The notes under the pieces were generated by a model. That model made no database searches and had not been told where the DNA came from. It saw only the letters and a list, made by a program, of their open reading frames with translations. From positions 1,890,001 to 1,954,000 of the forward strand of contig JAUEDM010000003.1 in the NCBI GenBank assembly GCA_033439685.1: a stretch of DNA of 64,000 nt. The letters are read 5' to 3'. The position numbers and the translations under genes are program-made. Position 1 is the stretch's first letter. Every line of letters starts with the position of its first letter. Below, piece by piece: positions 10,741 to 20,905 of the stretch. The DNA comes from Apodospora peruviana (Eukaryota; Ascomycota; Sordariomycetes; Sordariales; Lasiosphaeriaceae).

Positions 10741-12888
10741 TTATGACGACGCTTCGTAAGCAGGAGGCGGGAAATCTTCGCGGTCCTCCCAAAACCCCGG
10801 GTTGCGGTTCTTCTCGTCGTACACGCGCCGAGCAATCTCGCCTGCCATCTTCATTATCCAGGCCTGCTCCAAAATCACCGACGACGTGTCCGATTGCGGC
10901 CCGTTGCTGCCACCGCCTCTCCGCCACTGTTTCTGTGAGCTAAAGGACGCCGACTCGGCAGATGATGGTATTTTCTCGGCTGTCTCCTTCTGCTTGTCCA
11001 CCAATCTTGACGATTGTGAAGGCTGCTGCAGCGTGATGGGAACATTTGTGGCCGGTAACGCATCCGGAGTTTTCATCGCCTCTTGACTGAGTGGAGACTT
11101 TGGAAATTGTGACTCTCCTGGTGAAGCAGACCTGAACCGGACTTTGTTTGCCGGTGCAGTAGTGGGTATGGCCACTTCTTCCTCTGGTTCTTCCAGAATC
11201 GCGTGAGGCATGATGGGTTCCGACATGGGCCCATCCGTGGAGGCAGTCTCGGATGTCTCGTCACCGGCCTCGCTGGTAGCTTCGCTAGTAGTCGCGCTTC
11301 CAGTCTTGCGCCGCAGATTGACCACACGGGTCTTCTTCTTCCGGCCCGTCTTCGAGTGTCTCCCAGAACCAAGAGATAACCCGGTGGTAGCGGAGTTGAG
11401 ACTTACTAAAGACGGTCTCGAAGGAAGGTGACCATGGTCTTGGCTGCTGGCGTCGGAAAATGTGTAGGTGTGTGCACTTCCGTGGTATGAGGTTGATCTT
11501 TGGAGGCTCGGTGTAGCCAAAGGAGAAGTCGTCGAGTCGGGTCGGTCTGATGGACCCGCCCACGCCCTAAACCAGGCATCCCGGACGCTAGGAGGGAATA
11601 AGGAAGATGTGGCATATGACAACGACAGACCTTCAAATCCCGCCAAGACCTTCTGTGAAAATAGGGACTGTGTCTCCGGTCCTCCGTCAAGAGATAACGA
11701 CGGGATCTCGACAGGATCAACCAACTCTCCATTGGCATCCACAGCATCTTGCGGTGGTGTGGCCAACGGGTTAACTGCTGTTGGCTCGACGACGTCTTCC
11801 TTCAGCTCATCGCCCTCTTTCGGGACTTGATCTGGACACCATAATTGCAGCGAAAGTCGATGGATGATGGCAGGCAGTTCGTCCATCATCAGGTCACGTA
11901 GCTTGTCCTCTATCGTCCTCTGCAGATAGTCCCGGACAAACTGAATCGAGTCAAAGGTCGATGAGACCTTAAGAGACTCGAGGGGATCATTTCGAAAGAC
12001 TATCGTCAATCCTTTTTGTTTGGAAAAGACCAATATGATGAAGGCCGACAACTTGATCTCTGATAACGTAATCTGCAAGGGTATCGTCAAGCTTGAGGCC
12101 GCCGCAAGTGGCTGCGGGGATGTGAAGCTAGGTTTGGCGGAGAGGTATGTGTTTAGTGGGTTTGCCTATAGTTGTTGATATATTAGCGATGTTATGATAC
12201 TTAGCGTGCAGAGAAAGGTCGGGTCTTAACGCGCATCCCTGCCCGTTCATTCAAGATAATTTCCAGCGACAATGCGCCAAGAGCTGTAGGAGCTCCCATG
12301 CTTCCAGAAGTTCGCAGAAGGAAAAAAGGAAAACAGGATGCTGGTAACAGAACCGATAGAGCTCTTCTCAGAGACACTCTGCCTGCTCAAGATAGCGCGA
12401 TTTTTCTCGGGATGCTAGCCTTTGAGACCTTCCGTCTCGATAACCTTCCAACAATACCATGAACATCCTATTCCTATAGCACTTGCCATGGAAAACTGTG
12501 CCAGTATCTGAATGAGAACAAGCAGAACCCGTCGCTCTTCCATTCGTGACCCGGGATTGATGCGTCCACCTAACGTGTAGTTCGGAGAGAGGACCAGGCT
12601 TGACCTAATGAAACTACGTACTTGTACTCTTGTCTTCAATGTCAAGAATGCATCGCCGGAATAGCACATCTTGAAAATGCCTCGAAATCGGTCCTCGGCC
12701 AGATCTCCTATCTCCAAGATCTCCAGGTCGGGTGGCACAGAGCCAAGGTTGAACTCGGTCACGAAGATGTCATCGACGATGATGGGCGGTTTGGGCGACT
12801 TGTTCAGGGCCGTGGTCAGGAGATCGCGTGCGCGCTCATAAAATCGTTCGTCGGCCGTGAGCGGCGACCAGTTGAAGTTGAATGCCAT
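10741..12888 (-). CDS. mdm34: Mdm34, ERMES complex subunit
   Basis: Mitochondrial outer-membrane component of the ER-mitochondria encounter structure, which supports lipid exchange and mitochondrial shape. Exons 12622-12888 and 10741-12165 give 563 residues. The join restores the SMP-domain wording LTLKTRVQ/ANPLNTYL across the splice. The SMP lipid-binding domain covers about residues 1-205 (MAFNFNWSPL at the start, VRDYLQRTIEDKLRDLMMDELPAIIHRLSLQLW near the end). The middle is Ser/Pro-rich with a KKKTRVVNLRRKTG basic patch. The C-terminus has the family signature KMAGEIARRVYDEK and PPPAYE. The intron (12166-12621) is 456 bp, far longer than others here. Identification is very secure. Confidence 0.93.
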
Positions 12889-14607
12889 GTTGAAGTGGCT
12901 CTGGGTCTAGACTGGCATCGCAACGACGGAATCGGGAGAGCGACTCAAAGGGAGGTCACTGATAAGCTCGGCGGTCGCAGATAGAGCACGATTGCTGGCA
13001 ATGAATGTGGTGGGTGGCAAATGTCGCGTTTTGAGATGCAGAAATTTCGATTTCGCAATGGTCGGTTGCTGGGGATTGTCGGCAACGATAGGTGGTTTGA
13101 AGGGTTCACGTTTTGGGGTGTCGAGGTTGACGGGAGGTAATAGGTGGGATGACGCTATTTGGCGACGGGAGCTGGGTGGACGGAAGTTTGGCTGATGAAT
13201 TTTTTCGCGCTCTTGGCCGCTCCGACGGGTGTGGCACAGTGGCTTTTTTGGGCAAGCCCCAGGGCGAACGAACTAAGGTAGGGGAGGTGTTGTGGGCCTT
13301 CTGACGTTGTTCACTCACGCTGCTGGAAGTGGGCTGACATTCACACCTGACAACTCCTCACACGACCACCCAACACTTGGCTTCATTCACTTCTTCACAG
13401 TCACAGGTATTTCAATTGACTCAATTCACGCATGGACCCCGAGGTTCGAACCTTCCGAGGTCTCTTGAAGCCGGGGTAACTCTTAACTGACGTGCGACCG
13501 TCGAACCTTAAGACGCGACGATTCAATCTGGCAGAGCTAAAGCAGCCCCGGATTCACGGCAGATTCAGGGCAACTTATTTGAAAAACTCCAACTTGGAAC
13601 ATCCAATGAGAAATGCCGGTGTAACAACAACCTGGAACCTACCTAAGGTACTAAACATGGAAATGCTGGCAACCACTCGCGAACTACCAACTTCACTCCG
13701 GACTTGCCTTTGCACAACACAAGAGACCGGATCAAGCTGAACCGATGAACTGCACCAAGGTCGGCCAAGAACAGTTCAAGGCTCGAGTGGGTCAGGGATC
13801 GGAAAACGCGGAGAAAAACATGGATACCTCGAGTTCGGATTCATCCCGCTGGCGAGTCCCCGATCCTGAGAATCCACGCGCGTGCCGATGTGCGGGTGGC
13901 ACACAACCCGCAGAGCAACTGTCACCTCCAAGGTGGCCGCGGCCCGGCCGGACAACAACACGCTATTGGCCGTGGATTGATATGGTCTGTACACAGACCT
14001 CGACTTGGAGACGGGAGTGATCAGAAAGTCCGAAGTGCGTACTACATCGTTGCCCGGCCTTGCAAGGCTTTCTTGGTCCAACCCAGCCCACATAATGTAC
14101 TCCGTACTAGGTACCCAAAGAGAACAACAGCCGAGCTGAAAATGCATATTTTCATGCTGCTAGTCGCTGCCAACCCCACTTCAGGGACTGAAGTTCACTG
14201 CAGGTGTGGGAGGAGGAAAGACAGCAAAATATGGTATGCACTTTTACACGTATTGGAAGTAGTGGGCGGTTTGCCTAGTTGGCTAAGATCGTGCTCGTCG
14301 GGGCGCTGACGACGTCCGACCGTTGTATGTGGCCAATGCATAAGGTTGTCCGGCACCCATCCCATCTCACGATAACGGACTGTCGGCATCTTTGTCGCAT
14401 TCGGCGTTTTTCCGCTGTTAATAATCACAGCTATTTCTGCTCTCCGCCTTAGCAATTCAGCTCCTAAATATCGGCGGGTTTAACTTTTAAAACCCGCCGA
14501 GGTACAGACACCAGCCAGTACTAGCCACCATCATTCGGACCCGATTTCATCCCCTTCCAGCCAGCAAGGCTATCAGTCTCTTCGTAACATAACATCAGAT
14601 CGACACA
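12889..14607. promoter_or_regulatory. Divergent intergenic region, mdm34/ipk1
   Basis: About 1.7 kb with no supported gene. Open frames on both strands are short and compositionally random. It must hold the mdm34 promoter at its left end and the ipk1 promoter at its right end. An 11-bp perfect inverted repeat lies at 14471-14500. Confidence 0.45.
14471..14500. promoter_or_regulatory. 11-bp inverted repeat upstream of ipk1
   Basis: Arms TCGGCGGGTTT (14471-14481) and AAACCCGCCGA (14490-14500) are perfectly complementary around an 8-bp spacer. The centre lies about 120 bp before the ipk1 start codon. The CGG..CCG dyad resembles sites for Zn2Cys6 dimers, but that role is inferred. Confidence 0.5.
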
Positions 14608-15827
14608 ATGTCTACGTCGGTATCAGACTTGGCAAGCTTGGCAGGCACCGATTCAATATTTAAATTTGTCGGCGAGGGCGCCGCTAACATTGTCTTCGAG
14701 ATCATCCAGCCTGCCAGTAGCCAAAATGATATCCTCAGAGGTACGGAATATCACCGCAGCTTCACCCCTGCATGCTGCGATAAGCTAACAGGCAGAACGC
14801 AGGAAAACTCCTAAGAGTGCCCAAAGCTCGCACCCATGCCCTAAACTACGAAGAGCTACAGTGCTACTGGGAGACGGCCATCAAACCTCTGTTCAGGGAC
14901 GGTGAGCTGGTCGAGCAGAGCCTGGTCAGGATCGGGGCCGGAAGACATGTGCTGTCCGACCTAAACTCCGTCCTTGCAGAATTCGAAACCACGCGCAGGA
15001 GAGACTTCCAGGGCAGCCGGGTCGACGAAGAAGCAGAGTACGGCATGTTGGTGGATGACATGCGCAAGAGTAAACTCCATTTCTGTTCATCCCATCACCA
15101 CACCTACTACCCCTAACTTATCCAACCAACCCAGACTAAACAAACCCACCTGTTGTTCCCTTCAGAGAATCCGGACGACACAGTCCTAGAATTCAAACCA
15201 AAATGGATCTTCCAGTCGCCCAATGCGCCCTTCAACGCCAAACGGTGCCGCAACTGCGCTAAAGCGACTCTTCGCGCCAGCGATAGCAGAAGAAGCGATG
15301 GCGTCGTCAACGGAGGAGGAGGGACGCCACCCCCAAGCTATATTACCGACAGTCCAGTGCTCTGCTCAATCGACGTCCTCGAGTCCAAACTCAACCACCG
15401 CGCGCGCGACCGCGTCCTGGCCATCATCACGGAAAACTTGCTGCAGCCCGCGGACCCGCGCTTCGACCGCCTCAAGGCCTGGCTCGAGCTCAACCACCTC
15501 CTCCCGCGGTTGTGCAACCTCCAGCGGGTCAACGACGACGTTTTTGCCGGTGGCTGTCTCGAGGCCGACCCGGCGCAGCAGCACCCGAAGCTGGAACTGG
15601 CCATGACGCTGCGCGACTGCACGTGTTTTGTTCGTATCCCTGCCGACCCAACTGAAGAAGTCGAGGCGAAGCTGGCCGATCTGGACAAGAAGAACGGCGC
15701 TGCGAAGCTGAGGACGTGGCAGGCGCTCGAGAGGCGGTTGGTCGAGGAGGGGTTTTATACGGCGCCGAAGCCGAGGGAGCAGTGGACTTGTCGGCTGGAG
15801 CGGGGAAGGGAGGATCATGAGGAATGA
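14608..15827 (+). CDS. ipk1: Inositol-pentakisphosphate 2-kinase (Ipk1)
   Basis: Transfers phosphate from ATP to the 2-position of Ins(1,3,4,5,6)P5, making phytate (InsP6), which supports mRNA export and phosphate signalling. Exons 14608-14740, 14803-15069 and 15166-15827 give 353 residues. Family features are the nucleotide loop EGAANIVFEI, RVPKARTH after the first splice, EFKPKW after the second, then CRNCAKATL, VLESKLNHRARDR, and near the C-terminus MTLRDCTCFVRI. The length is at the short end for fungal Ipk1 but includes the start and end motifs. The first intron has a nearby alternative acceptor (TAACAG at about 14786-14791); the one I use is the only one that keeps KLLRVPK in frame. Confidence 0.88.
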
Positions 15828-16511
15828 TGATGGGACATGCGGCTGTGATAAAAATGGTCGAAAGTGATGATTCGGGTTGAAGTTGGTTGTTGTCATAGTC
15901 AGTCGGTGGTTACCTAGCTACCTACCTAGGTACCTATCTACATGGGATGAGCTAGGTTAAGGTATTTGTGTATTTATTTCTGTTGCTGGTTTGTGTGTGT
16001 CGGATACATTCTAATTCTTATGTAGGTTGGTTGTTCTCCTCTGCTTCCCTTTGAGGAATATCACGCGCCTCTCCATAGTAACTAGGTACATGGTACGAAT
16101 GAATAAAAGCTAGATAGGTTTGTTGTATTGTTGGTCACCAAGCTATCTCGGGTTTCTCTTGTATGTCATCTTTTTCAAGTCCAAGTTAACTCTTCCATTC
16201 TACTACACACTACGGTAGGTAAGATAACTCTCTCTCGAGATGTACGTACTTATAAAGGGGTATATCTGTAACGGCCAAAATCCAACAACTCTCCGTCATT
16301 CTTCCTCACAGTACACCAGTATTTGTGCGTACGTAAAACAATAAACAGAAATATCTAACCAACCCAAACACCATATCATGTCATGAATGCAGCCAGCCAG
16401 CCAGCCGCCACCCTTCTTCATATCTAAATACCTGATACCTTACCACGTGCTTACCCACCAAGACAAGGGATAAACAAAAATCCAATCTAGAACAGCAGGG
16501 ACAAGCAATGT
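15828..16511. other. Convergent 3' flanks, ipk1/nucleoside transporter
   Basis: No gene. It contains a cluster of TACCTA/CCTAGGTACC-type palindromic motifs at about 15910-15955, similar to ones scattered through other intergenic DNA of this window. Confidence 0.5.
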
Positions 16512-17958
16512 CTAAATACCCGCTGCCGTGAAACTCAACAAGCTCCCCACCGTCAGCCCAGCAACAAGACATAACCCCATAAACCCACCAGCAGCCTCCC
16601 TCTCCCCATCAGCCACCCACTCGCCCGCGGCCATCATCCCACTGCTCCCAAGCCACCCGTTCGTCAGCCCAAACGGAAACTCGACCAGCACCAAGTAGAA
16701 AAAATCGCTTTGCACCACGGCCCCCTGGCCCCGTATATTGCACAACAAATACAGAGGCAGGAACAGACCCCTCGCCAGACTGATCCCAAACAGCGCGTGC
16801 GGGCGATGCCGCAACGAGAAAGGCAGGATCGTCGCCGCCCTGCCGACGAAGTCGCCTAAATTCCAAAAGAAGAACGCCAGCGGGATGAACGCGCCCGGTT
16901 CAAAGATCCGGCTTGCTGACTTCTCTGCTGAACGGACAGACAAGATCTTGGACGTAAATACGGGGAAGAACATGCTCATGAGGAAACAGAGGAAAACAGC
17001 GGCTGCGGTCCATTGCAGCTTTCTAAACAGCGTCGGCAACGACACAAAATGCCTCGCCGCGCGCTCCGCCTCCTCGATGCTCGTCACGCTTTCTGCCAAC
17101 TGCTCGACCATGCGCTGCTCGATCAAACGGTTGTGTCTCTTGACGAGCGGCTGGAACGCCAATATCGCGACCCCCGACACCGCCACGGCAGTGAGAAAGT
17201 AAATAAACGCCGCGGTAGCAGCCTCCTGACTCGGCCCCGCGTCTTCTTGCCCCGTCGGCTCTGCCGCTGGCGGAACGGCAAGATATGAGACCATCTGCGC
17301 CAGCGGCGGCAGAATTCCCGCGATGCCCTGGCCGGCCATGATGGCCTGCGTGTACTCTGGCCTGCCAAAACTGGCAGCAAAGGCAAACGCGCCGTTCTGC
17401 ATGAGTCCCGCCGCCCAGGCCGTGCCCGCGACCATGGTCAACAAAAACCCGAGGTACGTCGGCGCGGACACGTCGAGGAAATACGACGTCGAGAGCGTCA
17501 GGACGACAAACACGACGGCATTCAGGAGAAGCGCGGTGTTGATGCGCAAGGGATAGTTGGCCGACGACTGGATGTTGGTCAGGATCAGCATAGCGACAAG
17601 GTTCGTGACCGTCGAGACTGATATGATGGCCGACTGGAAGTGGTCGAGGATCCACTCGTCGGACTGAAACCGCTTCTGGAAGTAAGGGGCCGCGGCCATG
17701 AACATGTTCCTGTGCGTCGGAGGACAAACATGATTAGTCTGGGGGTCAAGTCGAAACAAGGGGACCAGAAACGTACCACGCCCAGAGCATCGCGACGCCT
17801 ATCAAGGCGAATATCGAGTACTCAATCCACGAGAAAGGCGCCTCATCCTCGCAGTACATGGACCCCTCGATGGTGCCCGAGTCGTCCGTGAGCGGCTCAT
17901 ATTCCTCCTCGTTTGCCTTTTGCGGCGTGTTGTTGAACATGGATTTGATTCGGTCCAT
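16512..17958 (-). CDS. Equilibrative nucleoside transporter (ENT/Fun26 family)
   Basis: Multipass transporter predicted to move nucleosides or nucleobases. The yeast homologue Fun26 acts in the vacuolar membrane, so a vacuolar location is plausible but inferred. Exons 17777-17958 and 16512-17709 give 459 residues. The N-terminus is a soluble, acidic stretch (MDRIKSMFNN, EEEYEPLTDDSG) followed by about ten to eleven hydrophobic segments. ENT hallmarks are ALIGVAMLWAWNMFMAAAPYFQKRF across the splice, the large cytosolic loop RHNRLIEQRMVEQLAES, and FPFGLTNGWLGSSGMM near the end. The fold and length match the family. Confidence 0.88.
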
Positions 17959-20272
17959 GGTGTTTGTGTCTGTGTGTCACCGTGTGTGTCTGTCTGCCTG
18001 TCGAGCTGGCCCGTCGGGTAGTGGCGTGTCTTGTCTTTATGTCCTTATCCGTCGTTCTTCAAGAGACGAGAGACACGGGAGCTGGTAGTAGGCAGTATCG
18101 AAGTGAAGAGAAAGGGGTTATAACCTCTGTGGCATTTGCGATGGGCTGTTGTCGGCAGGTAGAGAGTAGGTAATGGGGAGGCAGGTAGGCAAAGTAATGG
18201 TAGGTCACGATCAGGTTCCTTTTGTCCGTCACCAGACTGACTGCGATAGGACGATGGAGCGAGCGCCGGTTTTGCGCGCAAAGAAGAAGCATACACCGCC
18301 CGAAGCCAAACCACGCAGTACGGAAGGTAGGTAGTACACCCCGTGGGTTGTGTGGATGGTGGGCGGTTTCGTGGGCCTCGGGTTGAATCACCTCACTTAG
18401 CACCGTAGTGGGAGCAGGTATTCCAAGACACAACTCCACCACTTTAAAGACGGTGCGCAAATCGGTGTCTTTTTTAAAGCGTGGGCTTATCTCTTTCCCC
18501 TCAAGATATCAATCCTCAATCCGCCGACCACGCGCACTTGCTGCTGTCACTCGTTATCGTTATCACGCTAATAAGGTACTCCGTATGTATTCCGTACGTT
18601 AGATCGGTCGGTCGCAGCGGGTATCGGATCGATATCGCATAGGTAGGCAGGTCGTCATAAAAATTACATAACACAACTGCGCAACTCCATTTGTTTCCTT
18701 GGTTGTAATATGTAGGAGGCCGCGTAGGTAGAAATATCATGAGGGAGGGTTGCGTGGCTTCACATCATTTCGTCTTCGCAACAACGTTTAGACGTTTGAT
18801 GGGGTCACCGGCAGATGGTCATGCTGTTCCCAACCGGATTGCAGGGGCGCCCGTCTGATTTCCTGCTGTGACCGCCGCGTGGGGCGTGGGTAGGCCTCCA
18901 AATCGACATTGGGGGGAGGGGGGCGCGGCTGAATGTGGCTGAAGAGAAACTGACCGGCAACACGAGAGGCGCACCGGGCGGAGAACGGAGGATTCCGGTG
19001 CGACAGCTGACAATGCGCACGGCCCATACTTGTGGACGGAATACTGTAGAAGATGCACTGACTTCTGATAACCTCTTCGCAAGTTCACAGAGCGGACGAC
19101 TCAACCTTGCCGGAGTTGCAACTCAAACAACTGTGTTTCTTCACAATTTGAAAGCACATTTTCTTTCTCGTCAGGTGTGTACATTACTGAACCCCCTCAA
19201 AGAAGTAAACCTACGGGTGTACCTTGACCATTTGCCCTGTCTTTTACTCATGACTCTCCATCCGCTCTCTCCCTCTCTCTGATTACGTGCCCCTTTAACC
19301 TCTAAAGGTATTTCTCTTAACTTGTCTAAAGAATACGGACGGGACGTGAATGCCTTCAGTTTACAATACAAGTCGATCCCATTTCGTTCTGATCCTCATT
19401 CTCACCACCGGGATCCAACCTTTAATCTCGAATTCCCAGCCAAAAGATCCAGCAAAACACCACTGACTAACTACGATAATGGGTGGTGATCCAACTTTCA
19501 GAATTTCCAGTTTCCTTTCCGGTTCTGTTCAGTCTCTGCTGCCTGAGGCTCGCTAAACTGAACGAACCAAAGCCTAACTCATCCCAATCATCCAACCAAG
19601 CCAGCCGCTTACCGGCCCGTTCTGCGGCCGCCCACGTGATAGACATCTCCTGCGATGCAACTATGTCGTGCAGTGTTCATGATTGTTGTGTATTCCGTGT
19701 CTACACTACACTATATCTCTGCCAGGATTTAAGACTTTAATGACTGACCTCGCCAGGTCCTAGCCTGGATAAAAAATACCTTTCACATCTTAATACATAC
19801 CCAAAGTTCCAGTTTTCTAACCGTATACGAAACACTTAAAACCTATCACAGTAAATCTAGTAATGGAATACTAGTTTGATTAAAATATACATCTCAGTAA
19901 AATGATTTAAAAGTTATGTGGCATATACAAAGGTGCTTTTCTTCTCCATATTATGGCTTGGCAAGTAACAACACTGAGGTTTTAAATCCTTGCAGAGGTG
20001 TATATGTTCATCTGTTTATGATGTTGTGCTTTCTAAATCCGGTATGTTGTTCTGTTGTTGTATTGGACTGACCAGCCACTCATCCAACTCTCACTCAACC
20101 AAAACATATTATATTCGTTGATCCATACTTGGCACCAGACACATCCTATAGAAAGGCCAATACACGTGTACACACTGGCGACCTCAAAAAATAACCAAAT
20201 TCAACTAGGTATTGATCGCTGCTACCTAAGGTATTCTCAAAGGTATCTATGAACATAAGGTACGCATCAAAG
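17959..20272. other. Gene-free intergenic region, partly AT-rich
   Basis: About 2.3 kb between the transporter promoter and the heptad-repeat ORF. The transporter promoter lies within its first few hundred bases. From about 19750 to 20270 the base composition turns clearly AT-rich, unlike flanking DNA. I see no transposon protein, RNA gene or long repeat. Confidence 0.45.
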
Positions 20273-20872
20273 TCATGGATCTAGCCGCTGAAAACGACAC
20301 TCAACCCCAGATATCCATAACAAACTTCCCGAAGTTCCCGCTCCCACGCGACCAATTGCGGCATCGCCAACGGAAATCGCCGCATCGCCCACCGGCCAAA
20401 TGGGACCATCAGCGCCATCACATTTAGTATGACTAGCATCCCAAGGAAGAAACGCAAGAAACGTAAAGAATAAATCCTTGAAATGTTCGACTTCCACTGT
20501 CCAACTCCGTTCAAGTTCCAGTCTTCTCATTCGTATCATGTCTTCCTGTACCTCCCACCATCTCGCCAACTTCAATTTGTTGAAATTGATTTTCGACTTG
20601 TACCACACCCGTACGTTCACACTCTCCGTCACGTCGTCGAGTCTCACCCGCTGCCCTCTCAATATCACGTCGTAACCTTTCTCCATTGCGTCGTCGAGAC
20701 TCTCCGTCACGTCTTCGACTCTCTTCTTTACGTCGTTGACTTTCTCCTTTACGTCGTCGGCTTTCTCCTTCACGTCGTCGAGTCTCCCCGGTACGTGGTC
20801 AAATCTCTCCGGTACGTCGCCGACTCTCTCCGTCACGTCGTCAAGTCTCATCGGTACCACGGCTCTCTTCAT
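20273..20872 (-). CDS. Heptad-repeat coiled-coil ORF, probably frameshifted
   Basis: An open frame from an ATG at 20872, 33 bases beyond the catalase stop and on the same strand. It encodes about eight seven-residue units of the form xxDDVxE (RLDDVTE, RVGDVPE, RLDDVKE, KADDVKE, KVNDVKK, RVEDVTE). A Trp/Arg/Glu-rich helix follows (KLARWWEVQEDMIRMRR). Near residue 145 (about 20465) this frame loses sense, while the neighbouring frame, open to 20281, encodes a clear membrane segment (FFLGMLVILNVMALMV). A coiled coil plus C-terminal anchor split by one base suggests a recent frameshift or a sequencing indel. No family is recognised. I see no intron that would repair it. Confidence 0.35.
   Translation of the reverse strand: MKRAVVPMRLDDVTERVGDVPERFDHVPGRLDDVKEKADDVKEKVNDVKKRVEDVTESLDDAMEKGYDVILRGQRVRLDDVTESVNVRVWYKSKINFNKLKLARWWEVQEDMIRMRRLELERSWTVEVEHFKDLFFTFLAFLPWDASHTKCDGADGPIWPVGDAAISVGDAAIGRVGAGTSGSLLWISGVECRFQRLDP
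20608..20860 (-). repeat. Degenerate 21-bp tandem repeat
   Basis: About nine to ten diverged copies of a 21-bp unit containing ACGTCGTCGA(G/C)TCTC on the + strand. They encode the seven-residue repeats of the minus-strand ORF at 20273-20872. Unit length is a multiple of three, so copy-number change keeps the frame. Confidence 0.75.
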
Positions 20873-20905
20873 TGCGTTCACTCTCTCTTCCTTCTATGAG
20901 TCAAG

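Noticed and set aside
20608..20860. CRISPR-like array
   Set aside because: The 21-bp units are contiguous without spacers and encode a heptad repeat; the DNA is eukaryotic.
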